The notes beneath the pieces were generated by a model. The model was not told where the DNA came from and did no database searches. It worked only from the letters and a program-made list of their open reading frames with translations. Shown here piece by piece: positions 1 to 8,677 of a stretch of 64,000 nucleotides of DNA. Each line of letters opens with the position of its first letter. Position 1 is the stretch's first letter. The translations under genes and the position numbers were made by a program. This DNA comes from Meiothermus sp. (GTDB taxonomy: Bacteria; Deinococcota; Deinococci; Deinococcales; Thermaceae), in the NCBI RefSeq assembly GCF_026004115.1, contig NZ_BPIM01000001.1:3080501-3144500 (forward strand), in the 5' to 3' direction.

Positions 1-1
1 T

Positions 2-151
2 GGTGATAAAAGCCTGCGGGGAGAAGGCAAGGAGTTTATGTGGATTTGGTATAAGAACTACCGGGCCTTCCTCAGCTGCGTGAACCCCATCCTCTGCGCT
101 GCCAACCTGCTCCAATCCCGTACCCTCCTCAAGATTGCGGAGGTGGGTTAG
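2..151 (+). CDS. 3' end of an unidentified gene, cut by the window edge
   Basis: An open frame enters from the left edge and stops at TAG 149-151, giving 49 residues rich in Trp, Tyr, Leu and Cys (WIWYKNY, then NPILCAANLL). I do not recognise the family. The residue pattern could be the tail of a transposase or of a membrane-associated protein, but nothing diagnostic is visible. It points towards the convergent binding-protein gene that ends at 192. Confidence 0.35.
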   Translation, partial: GDKSLRGEGKEFMWIWYKNYRAFLSCVNPILCAANLLQSRTLLKIAEVG

Positions 152-191
152 GCTAAGGTAGCAAATGACGGCATTACATAACGTTTGAATT

Positions 192-995
192 CTACGATTT
201 TTGCGCTATTTTATCTTGAATCTGTTTCGCCAGCGCTTCCAGGTAGGCAAAAAAACCGGGGCCATAATGGGCCAGCTCATCGCCCCCGGTAACCACCAGT
301 GGAAAGGGCCAGTTGCGCTCAGCCATGAGGCGCTGCGCTTTCTCGATGGGGCGCGAGCGGTGGGGTTTAGGCTCATAGATAACCAGGTGGGGGGCCTGGC
401 GGGCTACCTCGGCCAGATTGGGCGAGAAATAGCTCTGAGGGTGCGCGTCAAAAATGTTTTGTAAGCCCAGGTGCCGCAGGGCTTCCCCCACATAGCTGCC
501 CCGCCCTACCGTGATGGGGCCGCCGAGGTCGAACTCGAGGTACACCCGGTAAGCGGGCAGGCTCTGGTAAAGGGCCTGATAGCGCTGTGACAGATGCGCC
601 ACAAGTCGGGTGGCTTGCTCGGCTACCGCCAGCAAAGCCCCCATCAGCACAATGTTTTCTAGAATGCCGTGGGGGCTATGGGGCAGGGGCACCGGAAAGA
701 TGGGGTAACCCCGCCCATGAAGCTCCTGGAGCAGGTCGCGCTGCACCCCGGTGCTGATGAGCACCAGGTCGGGCTTCAGGCTGTTCAAGAACTCCCAGCG
801 CAAGCGGGTGTAGCTCGAGACCACCGGCAGTGCCAGCGTAGCCGCAGGGCGGTAGCAGAAAGCACTGCGCCCCACCAACCGCTCATGCAGGCCCAGCGCG
901 AAAAGCGTCTCGGTAACGTTGGGGGCCAGCGACACAATGCGCTGGGGGTCGTCGGGCAGCTCGAGGGGGCCCAGCCAGTCGTGCACCAGCTTCAC
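192..995 (-). CDS. BtuF-like periplasmic-binding-fold protein without signal peptide
   Basis: 267 residues of the Fe3+/cobalamin periplasmic binding family. The N-terminal lobe shows the RIVSLAPNVTETLFALG motif (about residues 19-34) and KPDLVLIST (about 74-82), both typical of the cobalamin/vitamin-K-like binding branch. No signal peptide or lipobox is present, so it probably stays cytoplasmic or is a stand-alone ligand-binding protein, unlike true BtuF. Its start overlaps the coaE stop by 4 bases (ATGA), which implies translational coupling. No permease or ATPase gene is adjacent. The fold is confident; the ligand is not. Confidence 0.8.
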   Translation of the reverse strand: MKLVHDWLGPLELPDDPQRIVSLAPNVTETLFALGLHERLVGRSAFCYRPAATLALPVVSSYTRLRWEFLNSLKPDLVLISTGVQRDLLQELHGRGYPIFPVPLPHSPHGILENIVLMGALLAVAEQATRLVAHLSQRYQALYQSLPAYRVYLEFDLGGPITVGRGSYVGEALRHLGLQNIFDAHPQSYFSPNLAEVARQAPHLVIYEPKPHRSRPIEKAQRLMAERNWPFPLVVTGGDELAHYGPGFFAYLEALAKQIQDKIAQKS

Positions 996-1570
996 TTCAC
1001 CACCTCGCGGTACCAGGCATCTACCCGCTCTCGCAGCATCTGCAGGTCGGCGTCGTTCCAGATAACCCAGGTAGCCCGCCGCACCTTCTCTTCCTGGGGA
1101 ATCTGGCTCTGGTCACGAGCGGTGAATTCGTCCTTGCTCAGGCCGCTACGGGCCATCACCCGGGCCATGCGCAGTTCGTTGGGGGCGGCCACCACCAGCA
1201 CCCCGGCAAAGTCTCCTTCGCGGCCCGTTTCAAACAGCAAGGGAATATCGTGAACCACCAACCGCTGCCCCTTCGCTTTGGCCTTTTCGGTCTCCTCGCG
1301 CATGCGGCGGCGCACGTAGGGGTGCAGGAGGGCCTCGAGCTGCTTGCGGGCTTCGGGATCGTTGAACACCCGCCGGGCCAGCGCCGCTCTGTCGAGTTCA
1401 TCGCCCCGGCAGGCCTCCGGGAAGGCCCGGCAAATTTCTGCTTTGAGAACCACTGCGCCCTCTCGAGCGTACTCGTCCGCATCGAGCACCAGCACACCCA
1501 GCTCGCGCAAACGTTGGGCCACCGTGCTCTTGCCGCTGCCTATGCTCCCCGTCAGGCCAACCAAGCGCAT
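992..1570 (-). CDS. coaE: Dephospho-CoA kinase
   Basis: 192 residues, normal for CoaE, which phosphorylates the 3'-OH of dephospho-CoA in the last step of coenzyme A synthesis. The P-loop GLTGSIGSGKSTV lies at about residues 5-17, followed by the family motifs VLDADEYARE and LLHPYVRRRMREE and the lid-region VVHDIPLLFETG. ATG at 1570 is preferred over a TTG one codon upstream. A TATGCT box 8 bases upstream of the ATG could drive a near-leaderless transcript. First gene of a two-gene operon with the binding protein. Confidence 0.95.
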   Translation of the reverse strand: MRLVGLTGSIGSGKSTVAQRLRELGVLVLDADEYAREGAVVLKAEICRAFPEACRGDELDRAALARRVFNDPEARKQLEALLHPYVRRRMREETEKAKAKGQRLVVHDIPLLFETGREGDFAGVLVVAAPNELRMARVMARSGLSKDEFTARDQSQIPQEEKVRRATWVIWNDADLQMLRERVDAWYREVVK

Positions 1571-1658
1571 CAAGGCCTAGCATACCCTTCCTCTTCATGT
1601 AACGCTGCCCGGTGATTTTTTCACCGCAGCGGACACGAGACGCTGGCAGACTGTGGCC

Positions 1659-2150
1659 ATGCGTTGGCTGCTTTCAACCGCTGTAACCCTTCTGGCGGCC
1701 TGCTCCAGTAGTCCCGGGCTCGAGTACACCCCACCCGATTTTCAGACTGCACTGGATGCGGTCAACGCGGCTCGAGCCGCTGCCCGCACCTGCACCCATG
1801 GCAGCAACACCCAATCGTATGCCGCCGCCCCAGCCCTCTCCTGGAACGGTCTGCTGGGGGAGGTAGCCCGTCAGCGTGCAGAATACATTCAGCGAACCGG
1901 AGAGTTCAGCCACCAAGAAGGCTCCAGTTCCACCTTTGCAGTAGTCACCCGCAGCCAGCAAAACGGCTACCGCTTCAAGGAAATCCGCGAGAACCTGGCC
2001 CAGGATTACAGCACCGCAACAGAAGCGGTGGATGCCTGGCTGAACAGCACCCAGGGCCACTGCAACACCCTGATGGCCCCGAACCTGCGCGATATGGGCA
2101 TGGTGAAGGCGGGCGACTACTGGGTGCTGGTGGCTGCCGAGCCACAGTAG
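1659..2150 (+). CDS. CAP/SCP-domain lipoprotein
   Basis: 163 residues. The N-terminus has a hydrophobic segment ending in LLAACSSS, a lipobox, so the mature protein would be a lipid-anchored exported protein starting at the Cys. The rest is a CAP (SCP/YkwD-like) domain: LSWNGLLGEVARQRAEYIQRTGEFSHQEG, then IRENLAQDYSTATEAVDAWLNS and GHCNTLMAPNLRDMG follow the usual alpha-beta-alpha order with the His and Glu of the CAP cavity. Function in bacteria is generally unknown. ATG 1659 is chosen over the GTG two codons earlier. Converges on rnr. Confidence 0.85.
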   Translation: MRWLLSTAVTLLAACSSSPGLEYTPPDFQTALDAVNAARAAARTCTHGSNTQSYAAAPALSWNGLLGEVARQRAEYIQRTGEFSHQEGSSSTFAVVTRSQQNGYRFKEIRENLAQDYSTATEAVDAWLNSTQGHCNTLMAPNLRDMGMVKAGDYWVLVAAEPQ

Positions 2151-2156
2151 TGGCGC

Positions 2157-4613
2157 TCAACGCCGTTTGCGTCGTTTCTTCTGGACTTTTGGTATCTCCT
2201 GGGCGGGCGTATTGGTTTCCCCGCCCCAGGCGCCAAAGTAAATCTTCTGGGCCTTCACCTTGACGGGCTTGTTGAACCCCTTACGTTCGTCTGGGGGGCC
2301 TACCACCCGCCTCGAGCGAGCCCGAGCGTGGGGGGCTGGGCTTTTGGGCTCGGTGGCTACCACCTTGCGCGTGCGCTTCTCCTGTGCAGAGGCCTCGGTT
2401 TGCGTCTTAGTGGGTTTTGCGCCCTTGCCCGATTTCTTTTTACGGCGCTTCTTGCCCGGAAGTACTTGTGCAGCCTGGGATTGGTCCTGGTAGAAACGCT
2501 CGGTCGGGACAAAATCTATCTGGCGGGCCGAGGGGTTGGCACCTTCGATTTTTACTTCCATCTCGTCTCCAATTCGAATGCGGCGTTTGGTTCGCAGGCC
2601 CTCGAGGGCCAGCAGTTCTTCATAGTAGTGGTAGTGGTCGTCCTGAAGGGCCCCCAGCCGTATCATGCCCTCTACCCCATTGTCCAGGCTGACAAACACC
2701 CCAAAGCCGGTCACGCCCGAGACCGTGCCCCGGTAGATTTCGCCCCGGTGTCGCTCGGCCCACAAACACTGGTAGTACTTGGTAAGCTCACGTTCAGCGT
2801 TCTCCGCGGCCCGCTCGCGCTCGGAGGCGTGCTGGGCAATTTTGGGAAAACGCTCGATCCAGTCTTCTTTGCGGGCCTGAGAGACCTTACGGTGCATCAT
2901 CGCCCGCAAGACCCGGTGCACCACCAGGTCGGGATAGCGTCGGATGGGGCTAGTAAAGTGCAGGTAGTGTTCGGCGGCCAGCCCAAAATGGCCCAGGTTT
3001 TCCGCGGCATAGCGCGCCAGACGCAAGGAGCGCAGCAGCAGGGTGGAGACCACGGCCTCCTCGGGGCGGCCTTCGGCTTTCCGCAGAATGCTTTGCAACG
3101 CCTTGGGGCTCAGCTCCCCCCCCGGCAGGTTATAGCCCAGCCTGCCCAAAGCCGCCACCAGCTTGTTGTAGGCCTCCTGGCTGGGGTCTTCGTGGACGCG
3201 AAACAGGGTGGGAATCTGCTGCTCAGCCAGGTGCTTGGCCACCACGCGGTTGGCCAGGAGCATCAGCTCTTCGATCAGGCTGCGGGCCCTGGGTTCTTTT
3301 TGCGGGATAAGATGTAGATCGCCCTCCTCGTCTACTTCGACCTTGACCTCGGTGAAGCGAAAATCCAGGGCCCCTTGTTCCAGGCGGCGCTCCTTCAGGG
3401 TGTGGGTGAGCTTGAGCAGGAGCTCCAGATCGGCCTTGAGTTCGGGGCTCCAGTCAGGGGGAACCGTGCCTGGGGCTGTTTCGGGGGCCTCGAGGGCCTC
3501 CGCAAAGGCTTCTACTTCGGTGTAGGTCAGGCGGGCCACGCTCCGAATGACCCCCTCGGCAAAGCGGTAGCTTTTGACCCGACCTTTGGGTGTGAGTTCC
3601 ACCAGCACCGAGAGCACCAGCCGGTCTTCGTAGGGCTTAAGCGAACAGATACCGTTGGAAAGCTGCTCGGGAAGCATGGGCAGCACCCGCCCCGGCAGGT
3701 ACACGCTGGTGGCGCGAGCGTAGGCCTCGTGGTCGAGGGGCGAGAACTCCCGGACGTAGTAGGAGACATCGGCGATATGGACGCCCACCCGGTAGTTCCC
3801 GTGGGGCAGACGCTCGATGTGGATGGCATCGTCGAAGTCTTTGGCGTCGGCGCCGTCTATGGTAAAGACCCGCAGGTTGCGAAAGTCTACGCGGCGCTTG
3901 AGTTCTTTGGCATCCAGGTGGGCTACCCGCTCGGCTTCGGCCAGGGCCTCGGGGGGGAATACGCTCCTAAGCTCGTACTTGGCGATGATGGCCTCGCTCT
4001 CGACCTCGGGGCCTTCGCCCTGGCCCAGGTAGGCCGAAACCTCCCCGTAAGGCTCTGCCCCTTTGCGTCCAGCGGGAAACACCACCCGAACCACCAGGCG
4101 AGCCCCGCTTTCCAGTCCCTCGAGCCCTTCGGGTTTGAGTTTGAGGGCAGGCAGACGGGCCTCGTCGGGCTTTAGCCAGGCAAACCCCTGTTTGAAGTAA
4201 AGGCGCCCTACCATCTGATGGTGGACACGCTCCAACACCTCGGCGACGACCCCCCAGGGCTTTCCATCGCGGCCCGGTGGGCGGGGTTCCGCCCGCACCA
4301 GATCGCCGTGCCAGGCCCCGTTCAGATGGCCTTTGGGAATATAAAGGTCGGGCAGGTCGGGGTTGGTGGGGATCACAAAGCCAAAGCCAGCAGGATGACC
4401 TTGCAGCCGACCCTCAAAGCCTTTGCGGGCCTCGGCTTCAGGCAGATGGTAGAGCTTGCGACGGGGCTCCAACACCTTGCCCTCGGCCACCAGCAAATCC
4501 AGGGCTTCTTTGGCTTCGTCTTTGTCGAGCCGTAAGCCTCGCACCACCTCGCGCAGGCTGAAACGCTTTTTGGGGTGTTTTTTAAAGTAGGCGTAAATCT
4601 GCTGTTCAAGCAT
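2157..4613 (-). CDS. rnr: Ribonuclease R (RNB-family 3'-5' exoribonuclease)
   Basis: 818 residues. Order: N-terminal winged helix (about 1-60), cold-shock-type OB domains (about 65-210), RNB catalytic domain (about 240-580) with the metal-binding GADAKDFDDAIHIER block, an S1 domain (about 630-710), and a Lys/Arg-rich tail of about 100 residues. Such tails on RNase R bind structured RNA or ribosomes. The enzyme degrades structured RNA in quality control. The length and tail fit RNase R better than RNase II. It has no close operon partner. Confidence 0.96.
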   Translation of the reverse strand: MLEQQIYAYFKKHPKKRFSLREVVRGLRLDKDEAKEALDLLVAEGKVLEPRRKLYHLPEAEARKGFEGRLQGHPAGFGFVIPTNPDLPDLYIPKGHLNGAWHGDLVRAEPRPPGRDGKPWGVVAEVLERVHHQMVGRLYFKQGFAWLKPDEARLPALKLKPEGLEGLESGARLVVRVVFPAGRKGAEPYGEVSAYLGQGEGPEVESEAIIAKYELRSVFPPEALAEAERVAHLDAKELKRRVDFRNLRVFTIDGADAKDFDDAIHIERLPHGNYRVGVHIADVSYYVREFSPLDHEAYARATSVYLPGRVLPMLPEQLSNGICSLKPYEDRLVLSVLVELTPKGRVKSYRFAEGVIRSVARLTYTEVEAFAEALEAPETAPGTVPPDWSPELKADLELLLKLTHTLKERRLEQGALDFRFTEVKVEVDEEGDLHLIPQKEPRARSLIEELMLLANRVVAKHLAEQQIPTLFRVHEDPSQEAYNKLVAALGRLGYNLPGGELSPKALQSILRKAEGRPEEAVVSTLLLRSLRLARYAAENLGHFGLAAEHYLHFTSPIRRYPDLVVHRVLRAMMHRKVSQARKEDWIERFPKIAQHASERERAAENAERELTKYYQCLWAERHRGEIYRGTVSGVTGFGVFVSLDNGVEGMIRLGALQDDHYHYYEELLALEGLRTKRRIRIGDEMEVKIEGANPSARQIDFVPTERFYQDQSQAAQVLPGKKRRKKKSGKGAKPTKTQTEASAQEKRTRKVVATEPKSPAPHARARSRRVVGPPDERKGFNKPVKVKAQKIYFGAWGGETNTPAQEIPKVQKKRRKRR

Positions 4614-4636
4614 ATGAGGTGGGGAAGTCCCCGGTT

Positions 4637-5872
4637 CTACAATACGCCTTCGAAGGCCAACTCGGTGGCTTTCAAGGCACCATCCAAGGCCTCAATGCAC
4701 TGGTCAATGTGATTCCTCTCGACAATCAGGGGCGGCTCCAGGCGCACCACCTTGGGGTTGTTGAGACCAAAGGCGGTCAACACCCCACGGGTTGCAAGCT
4801 CAGCCACCACCACCGCGCCAATGTCGGCGTCGCTGAACTCGAGGCCCGCCAGCAAGCCCCGCCCCCGTACCTCCTGAATAAACTCGGGGTAGGCTTTTTG
4901 CAGCTCGGCCAGTTGGCCCAGTAAATACTCGCCCATCTGGGCAGCCCTTGTGGGGATATCTTCGTCGAGTGTGACCTCGATGGCGGCCAGAGCAGCGGCA
5001 GCGGCCAGCGGGTTGCCCCCAAAGGTTGTGGAGTGAATGAGGGGCTCGGTTTTGTAGATGCTTAGAATCTCCGGGCGGCAGATGGTCGCCGAGATGGGCA
5101 TCACCCCACCGCCCAGGGCCTTGGCGCTCACCAGAATGTCTGGCTCGACCCCCTCCCAGTCCACCGCCCAAAGCTTACCGGTGCGGCCCATGCCGGTCTG
5201 CACCTCGTCGGCAATCATCACCACGCCTTTTTCGCGGGTAATGCGCCGTACCTCGCGCAGATACCCCTCGGGCGGTACCCGGATGCCCCCTTCGCCCTGG
5301 ATGGGCTCCACAATGACCGCCGCCGTATCGGGGCCAATGGCGGCCTCGATGGCCTTTGCATCGCCAAAGGGAACCACCGTCACGCCCGGTACCAGAGGCC
5401 GGGCCGGGAGCTGGTAATGCTCCCGGGGCGTAACCGAAAGTGCGCCCAGGGTTTTGCCATGGTACCCCCCCTGGGTGGTGATGAAGCCCGGTTTACCGGT
5501 GTAGAAGCGGGCAAACTTGAGCGCAGCTTCGACGCCCTCGGTGCCAGAGTTGCCAAAGTAGACCATAGAGAGCTCGCCCGGGGTGATCTCGGCCAGGCGA
5601 ACCGCCAGCCTTGTGGTGGGCTCAGAAACCAGCACCCGCACCGACATGGGCATCCGGTCGAGCTGAGCCTTGACCGCCTCCACCACTTTCGGGTGGCGGT
5701 GGCCCAGGGAAAGGGTTCCGTATAGCCCCAGAAAGTCCAGGTAGCGCTTGCCTTCGGTGTCCCAGACATACACCCCCTCGGCATGCGACTCTACTTTGTC
5801 CAGCCCGGTAAACCGTAGAAGCCCGGCCAGACCAGGGTTGATGTGCCGTTCAAACTGCTCAAAGATGGTCAT
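4637..5872 (-). CDS. Class-III PLP aminotransferase (ornithine/putrescine/4-aminobutyrate type)
   Basis: 411 residues from ATG 5872; an upstream extension of the frame lacks family similarity. Fold-type I class-III motifs are clear: GNSGTEGVEAALKFAR, GGYHGKTLGALSVT, IVEPIQGEGG, IADEVQTGMGRTGK and the PLP lysine in LVSAKALGGG. It uses pyridoxal phosphate to move an omega-amino group to 2-oxoglutarate or pyruvate. The closest-looking relatives are ornithine and putrescine aminotransferases, but substrate cannot be read from the sequence. Single gene with no pathway neighbour. Confidence 0.9.
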   Translation of the reverse strand: MTIFEQFERHINPGLAGLLRFTGLDKVESHAEGVYVWDTEGKRYLDFLGLYGTLSLGHRHPKVVEAVKAQLDRMPMSVRVLVSEPTTRLAVRLAEITPGELSMVYFGNSGTEGVEAALKFARFYTGKPGFITTQGGYHGKTLGALSVTPREHYQLPARPLVPGVTVVPFGDAKAIEAAIGPDTAAVIVEPIQGEGGIRVPPEGYLREVRRITREKGVVMIADEVQTGMGRTGKLWAVDWEGVEPDILVSAKALGGGVMPISATICRPEILSIYKTEPLIHSTTFGGNPLAAAAALAAIEVTLDEDIPTRAAQMGEYLLGQLAELQKAYPEFIQEVRGRGLLAGLEFSDADIGAVVVAELATRGVLTAFGLNNPKVVRLEPPLIVERNHIDQCIEALDGALKATELAFEGVL

Positions 5873-6028
5873 GGTCGGCCTCGAGTTTATCATGCTTGTG
5901 GCAGCCCAGGGGTCTGCAACCGTCTTGCAGTGCTCCACCAGCCCGCTCCAGCGATTAGCAAGCGCTACTTTTGCGAGTTGTGGAACTGTGGAACACAATG
6001 CGGAAAAAATCTCAGTATCGCTGAGTCG

Positions 6029-6355
6029 TCATTGCTTTTTTCTGCGAAGTTGCTTCTTTTCCTCTTTGCGTCTCTTTTCTTCTTCATCCAGCAAAACCAC
6101 CGAACCCCCCGGTAAGCGGCCTTCCCGCAGGATGGCCTCGTAAACAAGGCGTTCGTCGTCGGTGAGTTCGGGATCGGTTCCCCGTTCCTCAATCACCAAG
6201 CGCATTGGAATAATGTTCCAGGGGCCGCCAATCCGGTCAGGTAGCCGCCCGTGCATCCGCAGGTAGGGCACTATGCCTAGCCGGGCATACACCACTGCGG
6301 TCAGGCGCAGCTCTCGGTCGCTGATTAACCTGGATGACTCATTCGTCTTGCCCAT
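6029..6355 (-). CDS. Small conserved-looking hypothetical protein with basic tail
   Basis: 108 residues from ATG 6355. Not recognised. The body contains LTAVVYARLGIVPYLRMHGRLP and TDDERLVYEAILREGRLPGG; the last 25 residues are a highly charged helix of Glu, Lys and Arg. No membrane segment or signal peptide. It lies 28 bases downstream of the thioesterase gene and is probably cotranscribed with it. A longer upstream frame only shadows the thioesterase gene, so the internal ATG is used. Confidence 0.7.
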   Translation of the reverse strand: MGKTNESSRLISDRELRLTAVVYARLGIVPYLRMHGRLPDRIGGPWNIIPMRLVIEERGTDPELTDDERLVYEAILREGRLPGGSVVLLDEEEKRRKEEKKQLRRKKQ

Positions 6356-6383
6356 ACATCTCCAGGTTAGGGCCTGGGAATTT

Positions 6384-6791
6384 TCAGCTCGACGGACGCA
6401 GGTGTGCCGCCAAAGCACCTGAAATGTTCGGCGGGATCCGCACCGCCTTGCCCCGCGCATCCTGACACAGATGCCTTGTAAAACCCTCGGCCAACAAGGT
6501 TTCACCCCGCCACACCCGGTACTGGTAGCGCAGGGTGCGCGAAGAAGCCTCGTAGAGCCAGGTTTCGACTTCGACCCGATCCCCAAAGCGGGCCGGGTTG
6601 CGGTAGGTCAGGCCAAGTTCAATAACCGCAAAAGCCAGGCCCTGGGCTTCAATCTGGGTGTAGGGCAAGCCAATCTGCTCGAGCCACTCCACCCTTGCGG
6701 CCTCGAGCCAGACCACATAGCTGCTGTGGTGCACCACGCCCATAGCGTCGGTTTCGGCGTAGCGCACGGCAATCGGTAGGCGAATCGTCAC
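6384..6791 (-). CDS. YbgC-type hotdog-fold acyl-CoA thioesterase
   Basis: 135 residues. The motif VRYAETDAMGVVHHSSYVVW at about residues 8-27 is the 4-hydroxybenzoyl-CoA thioesterase/YbgC signature, with the catalytic Asp in TDAMG and the following His pair. It is expected to hydrolyse short or medium acyl-CoA or acyl-ACP thioesters in the cytoplasm. It sits 16 bases after glmM and probably belongs to that minus-strand transcript. Confidence 0.9.
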   Translation of the reverse strand: MTIRLPIAVRYAETDAMGVVHHSSYVVWLEAARVEWLEQIGLPYTQIEAQGLAFAVIELGLTYRNPARFGDRVEVETWLYEASSRTLRYQYRVWRGETLLAEGFTRHLCQDARGKAVRIPPNISGALAAHLRPSS

Positions 6792-6807
6792 AGGGGCCCC
6801 CTGGCTG

Positions 6808-8118
6808 TTAGATCGCGCTGTCGAGCCGCTCTACGGTAGCGACCAAATCCGCCGAAACCTTCTCGATCAGTTCTGCCGGGCCCTCCACCATCACCCGCAC
6901 CAGCGACTCGGTGCCCGAGGGCCGCACGTTGACCCGGCCCTGACCAGCCAGTTGGCTTTCGGCTTGTTGAATGGCCGCGTGAAGCTCGCTATTTTTCATC
7001 AGGCTGTGCTTATCCCGCACCCGCACGTTCTTGAGAAGCTGAGGGTACATGGGTAGGGCCTCGTACCACTCCGATAGGTCGCGCCCGGACTCGCGCATGG
7101 CCTGGAGGGTTAGAATCGCCGTAAGCATGCCGTCCCCGGTGGGGGCATGGTCGAGGAACAGCACATGGCCGCTCTGCTCGCCGCCTAAGGTCAGGGCCGA
7201 GGCTTTGAGCTTCTCGTAGACGTAGCGGTCGCCCACGGCGGTACGGTAGAAGTTGATGCCGGCCTCGCGCAGCTTTACCTCGAGGCCCATGTTGCTCATC
7301 AGGGTACCCACCACCCCCGGCTCGCGCCGCACCAGGGCGTTCAGGTACAGCACGTGGTCGCCGTGGAACTCGCGTCCCCGGCGGTCTACCAGGATGGCCC
7401 GGTCGCCGTCGCCGTCGAAGGCCACCCCCGCATCGAAGCCCATCTCCACCACCTGCTGCCGCAAAAACGCGGGGTGGGTGGAACCACAGCCCTTGTTGAT
7501 GTTACGGCCATCGGGGGTATTGAACATCACGAACACCTCGGCCCCCAGCCGTTGAAATAGCCGGTGCGCCAGGCGAAAAGTAGCCCCGTTGGCAGTGTCC
7601 AGGGCCACCTTGAGGCCCTCGAGGCTGCCCCCTTTGGAAGACAGAAAGTCCAGGTACATCCGCTCGGCCTCGCGAAAGTCGGATACTGTGCCGATACCGT
7701 CGGTACTGAACTCGCGCTCCAGGAGGCCTTCAATCTCGCCCTCAATCTCGTCCGGCAGTTTGTCTCCGGCGGCGCTAAAAAACTTGATGCCGTTGTCCTG
7801 GTAGGGGTTGTGGCTGGCCGAGATCATCACGCCGGCGGTTGCCCCCAGGGCCTTGGTCAGGTAAGCCACGCCCGGCGTAGGCAGCACGCCCAGGTGCTCC
7901 ACCCGCACCCCCTGGGACATCAGTCCGGCGGCCAGGGCAGCCTCGAGCATGTCGCAGGACTGCCGGGTATCCTTGCCCAGTAAAACCACCGGCTTCTTGT
8001 GGGTGCTTTTGAAATAGGCCCCGGCGGCCTGGCCTAGCTTCAGGACAAACTGCGGCGTGAGCGGCGGTTCCCCGGCAACGCCCCGCACCCCATCGGTTCC
8101 AAAGTATCTACGTTCCAT
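6808..8118 (-). CDS. glmM: Phosphoglucosamine mutase
   Basis: 436 residues, standard length. Converts glucosamine-6-phosphate to glucosamine-1-phosphate for peptidoglycan precursors. Family motifs in order: FGTDGVRG at the N-terminus, the phosphoserine loop MISASHNPYQDNGIKFF (about residues 97-113), metal-binding DGDGDRAI (about 235-242), GGEQSGH (about 315) and the phosphate-binding RPSGTESLVRVMVEG near the C-terminus. Divergent from the small secreted-protein gene at 8195. Confidence 0.97.
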   Translation of the reverse strand: MERRYFGTDGVRGVAGEPPLTPQFVLKLGQAAGAYFKSTHKKPVVLLGKDTRQSCDMLEAALAAGLMSQGVRVEHLGVLPTPGVAYLTKALGATAGVMISASHNPYQDNGIKFFSAAGDKLPDEIEGEIEGLLEREFSTDGIGTVSDFREAERMYLDFLSSKGGSLEGLKVALDTANGATFRLAHRLFQRLGAEVFVMFNTPDGRNINKGCGSTHPAFLRQQVVEMGFDAGVAFDGDGDRAILVDRRGREFHGDHVLYLNALVRREPGVVGTLMSNMGLEVKLREAGINFYRTAVGDRYVYEKLKASALTLGGEQSGHVLFLDHAPTGDGMLTAILTLQAMRESGRDLSEWYEALPMYPQLLKNVRVRDKHSLMKNSELHAAIQQAESQLAGQGRVNVRPSGTESLVRVMVEGPAELIEKVSADLVATVERLDSAI

Positions 8119-8194
8119 CTCGCACAGTTTATACCTACCCCTAAAGGTGCGCGGTTCTCTTGTGAAGGAGATTTCAACCTGTCAGGGTAGGGGT

Positions 8195-8677
8195 ATGCGA
8201 AAGTTACTGATTTTGTTGCTTTTGGGGAGTTTGTCGTTGGCTCATGGCCAGCCCCAGCCTGGCACCTCACCGTTTGTGGATGTACCCCCTTGCCACTGGG
8301 CCCGGGCCGCCCTGGAGACCATTGCGCGCCCTGAACCCAATCTGCGTCCACAGCCCACTGCGCTGCTGGCCGAGAACGCCCTACGGCAGGTTTTCGAGGG
8401 CCTCAAGTGCAACGACCCGGTCTGGAGTGAACGCTTCTTGCATAACCCCGCACCCGGCTTTGGCCAGAGCGAGGTCGGCCTCAGAGGCTTTGAGTTAAGT
8501 GGGCTGCAAACGGTGGTTTCGGGCAACCAGGCGACCATCCGCTTCCGACTCAGCGCTCTATTGCACGACACAGCGCTTGAACGCAGCGGCTCGGTTCGGC
8601 TCCTCTTTACTGAACTGGGCTGGAAAGTGGATTATGCCAGCCTGGCTACGCTGAACCTGCCGCTGTTTCCACGCTAA
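8195..8677 (+). CDS. Small secreted protein with an SLH-like N-terminal motif
   Basis: 160 residues from ATG 8195. A clear signal peptide (MRKLLILLLLGSLSLAHGQ) is followed by SPFVDVPPCHWARAALETIA, which resembles the start of an S-layer-homology repeat (F-x-DV-HWA-x-AI). The rest matches nothing I recognise. Such single-SLH-start proteins are common in this phylum, where SLH domains attach the outer envelope to the cell wall, but a complete SLH domain is not visible. The last 32 bases overlap the 3' end of trmFO on the other strand. Confidence 0.7.
   Translation: MRKLLILLLLGSLSLAHGQPQPGTSPFVDVPPCHWARAALETIARPEPNLRPQPTALLAENALRQVFEGLKCNDPVWSERFLHNPAPGFGQSEVGLRGFELSGLQTVVSGNQATIRFRLSALLHDTALERSGSVRLLFTELGWKVDYASLATLNLPLFPR

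Noticed and set aside
2328-3317. 329-codon plus-strand open frame
   Set aside because: Lies entirely antisense to rnr, whose family motifs are clear; the frame is a GC-skew shadow. The same applies to long antisense frames over glmM, sucA, tilS and the LuxR-like gene.
6029-6586. 185-codon version of the small hypothetical gene
   Set aside because: The first 77 codons overlap the thioesterase gene in another frame and look like a shadow; ATG 6355 is used instead.
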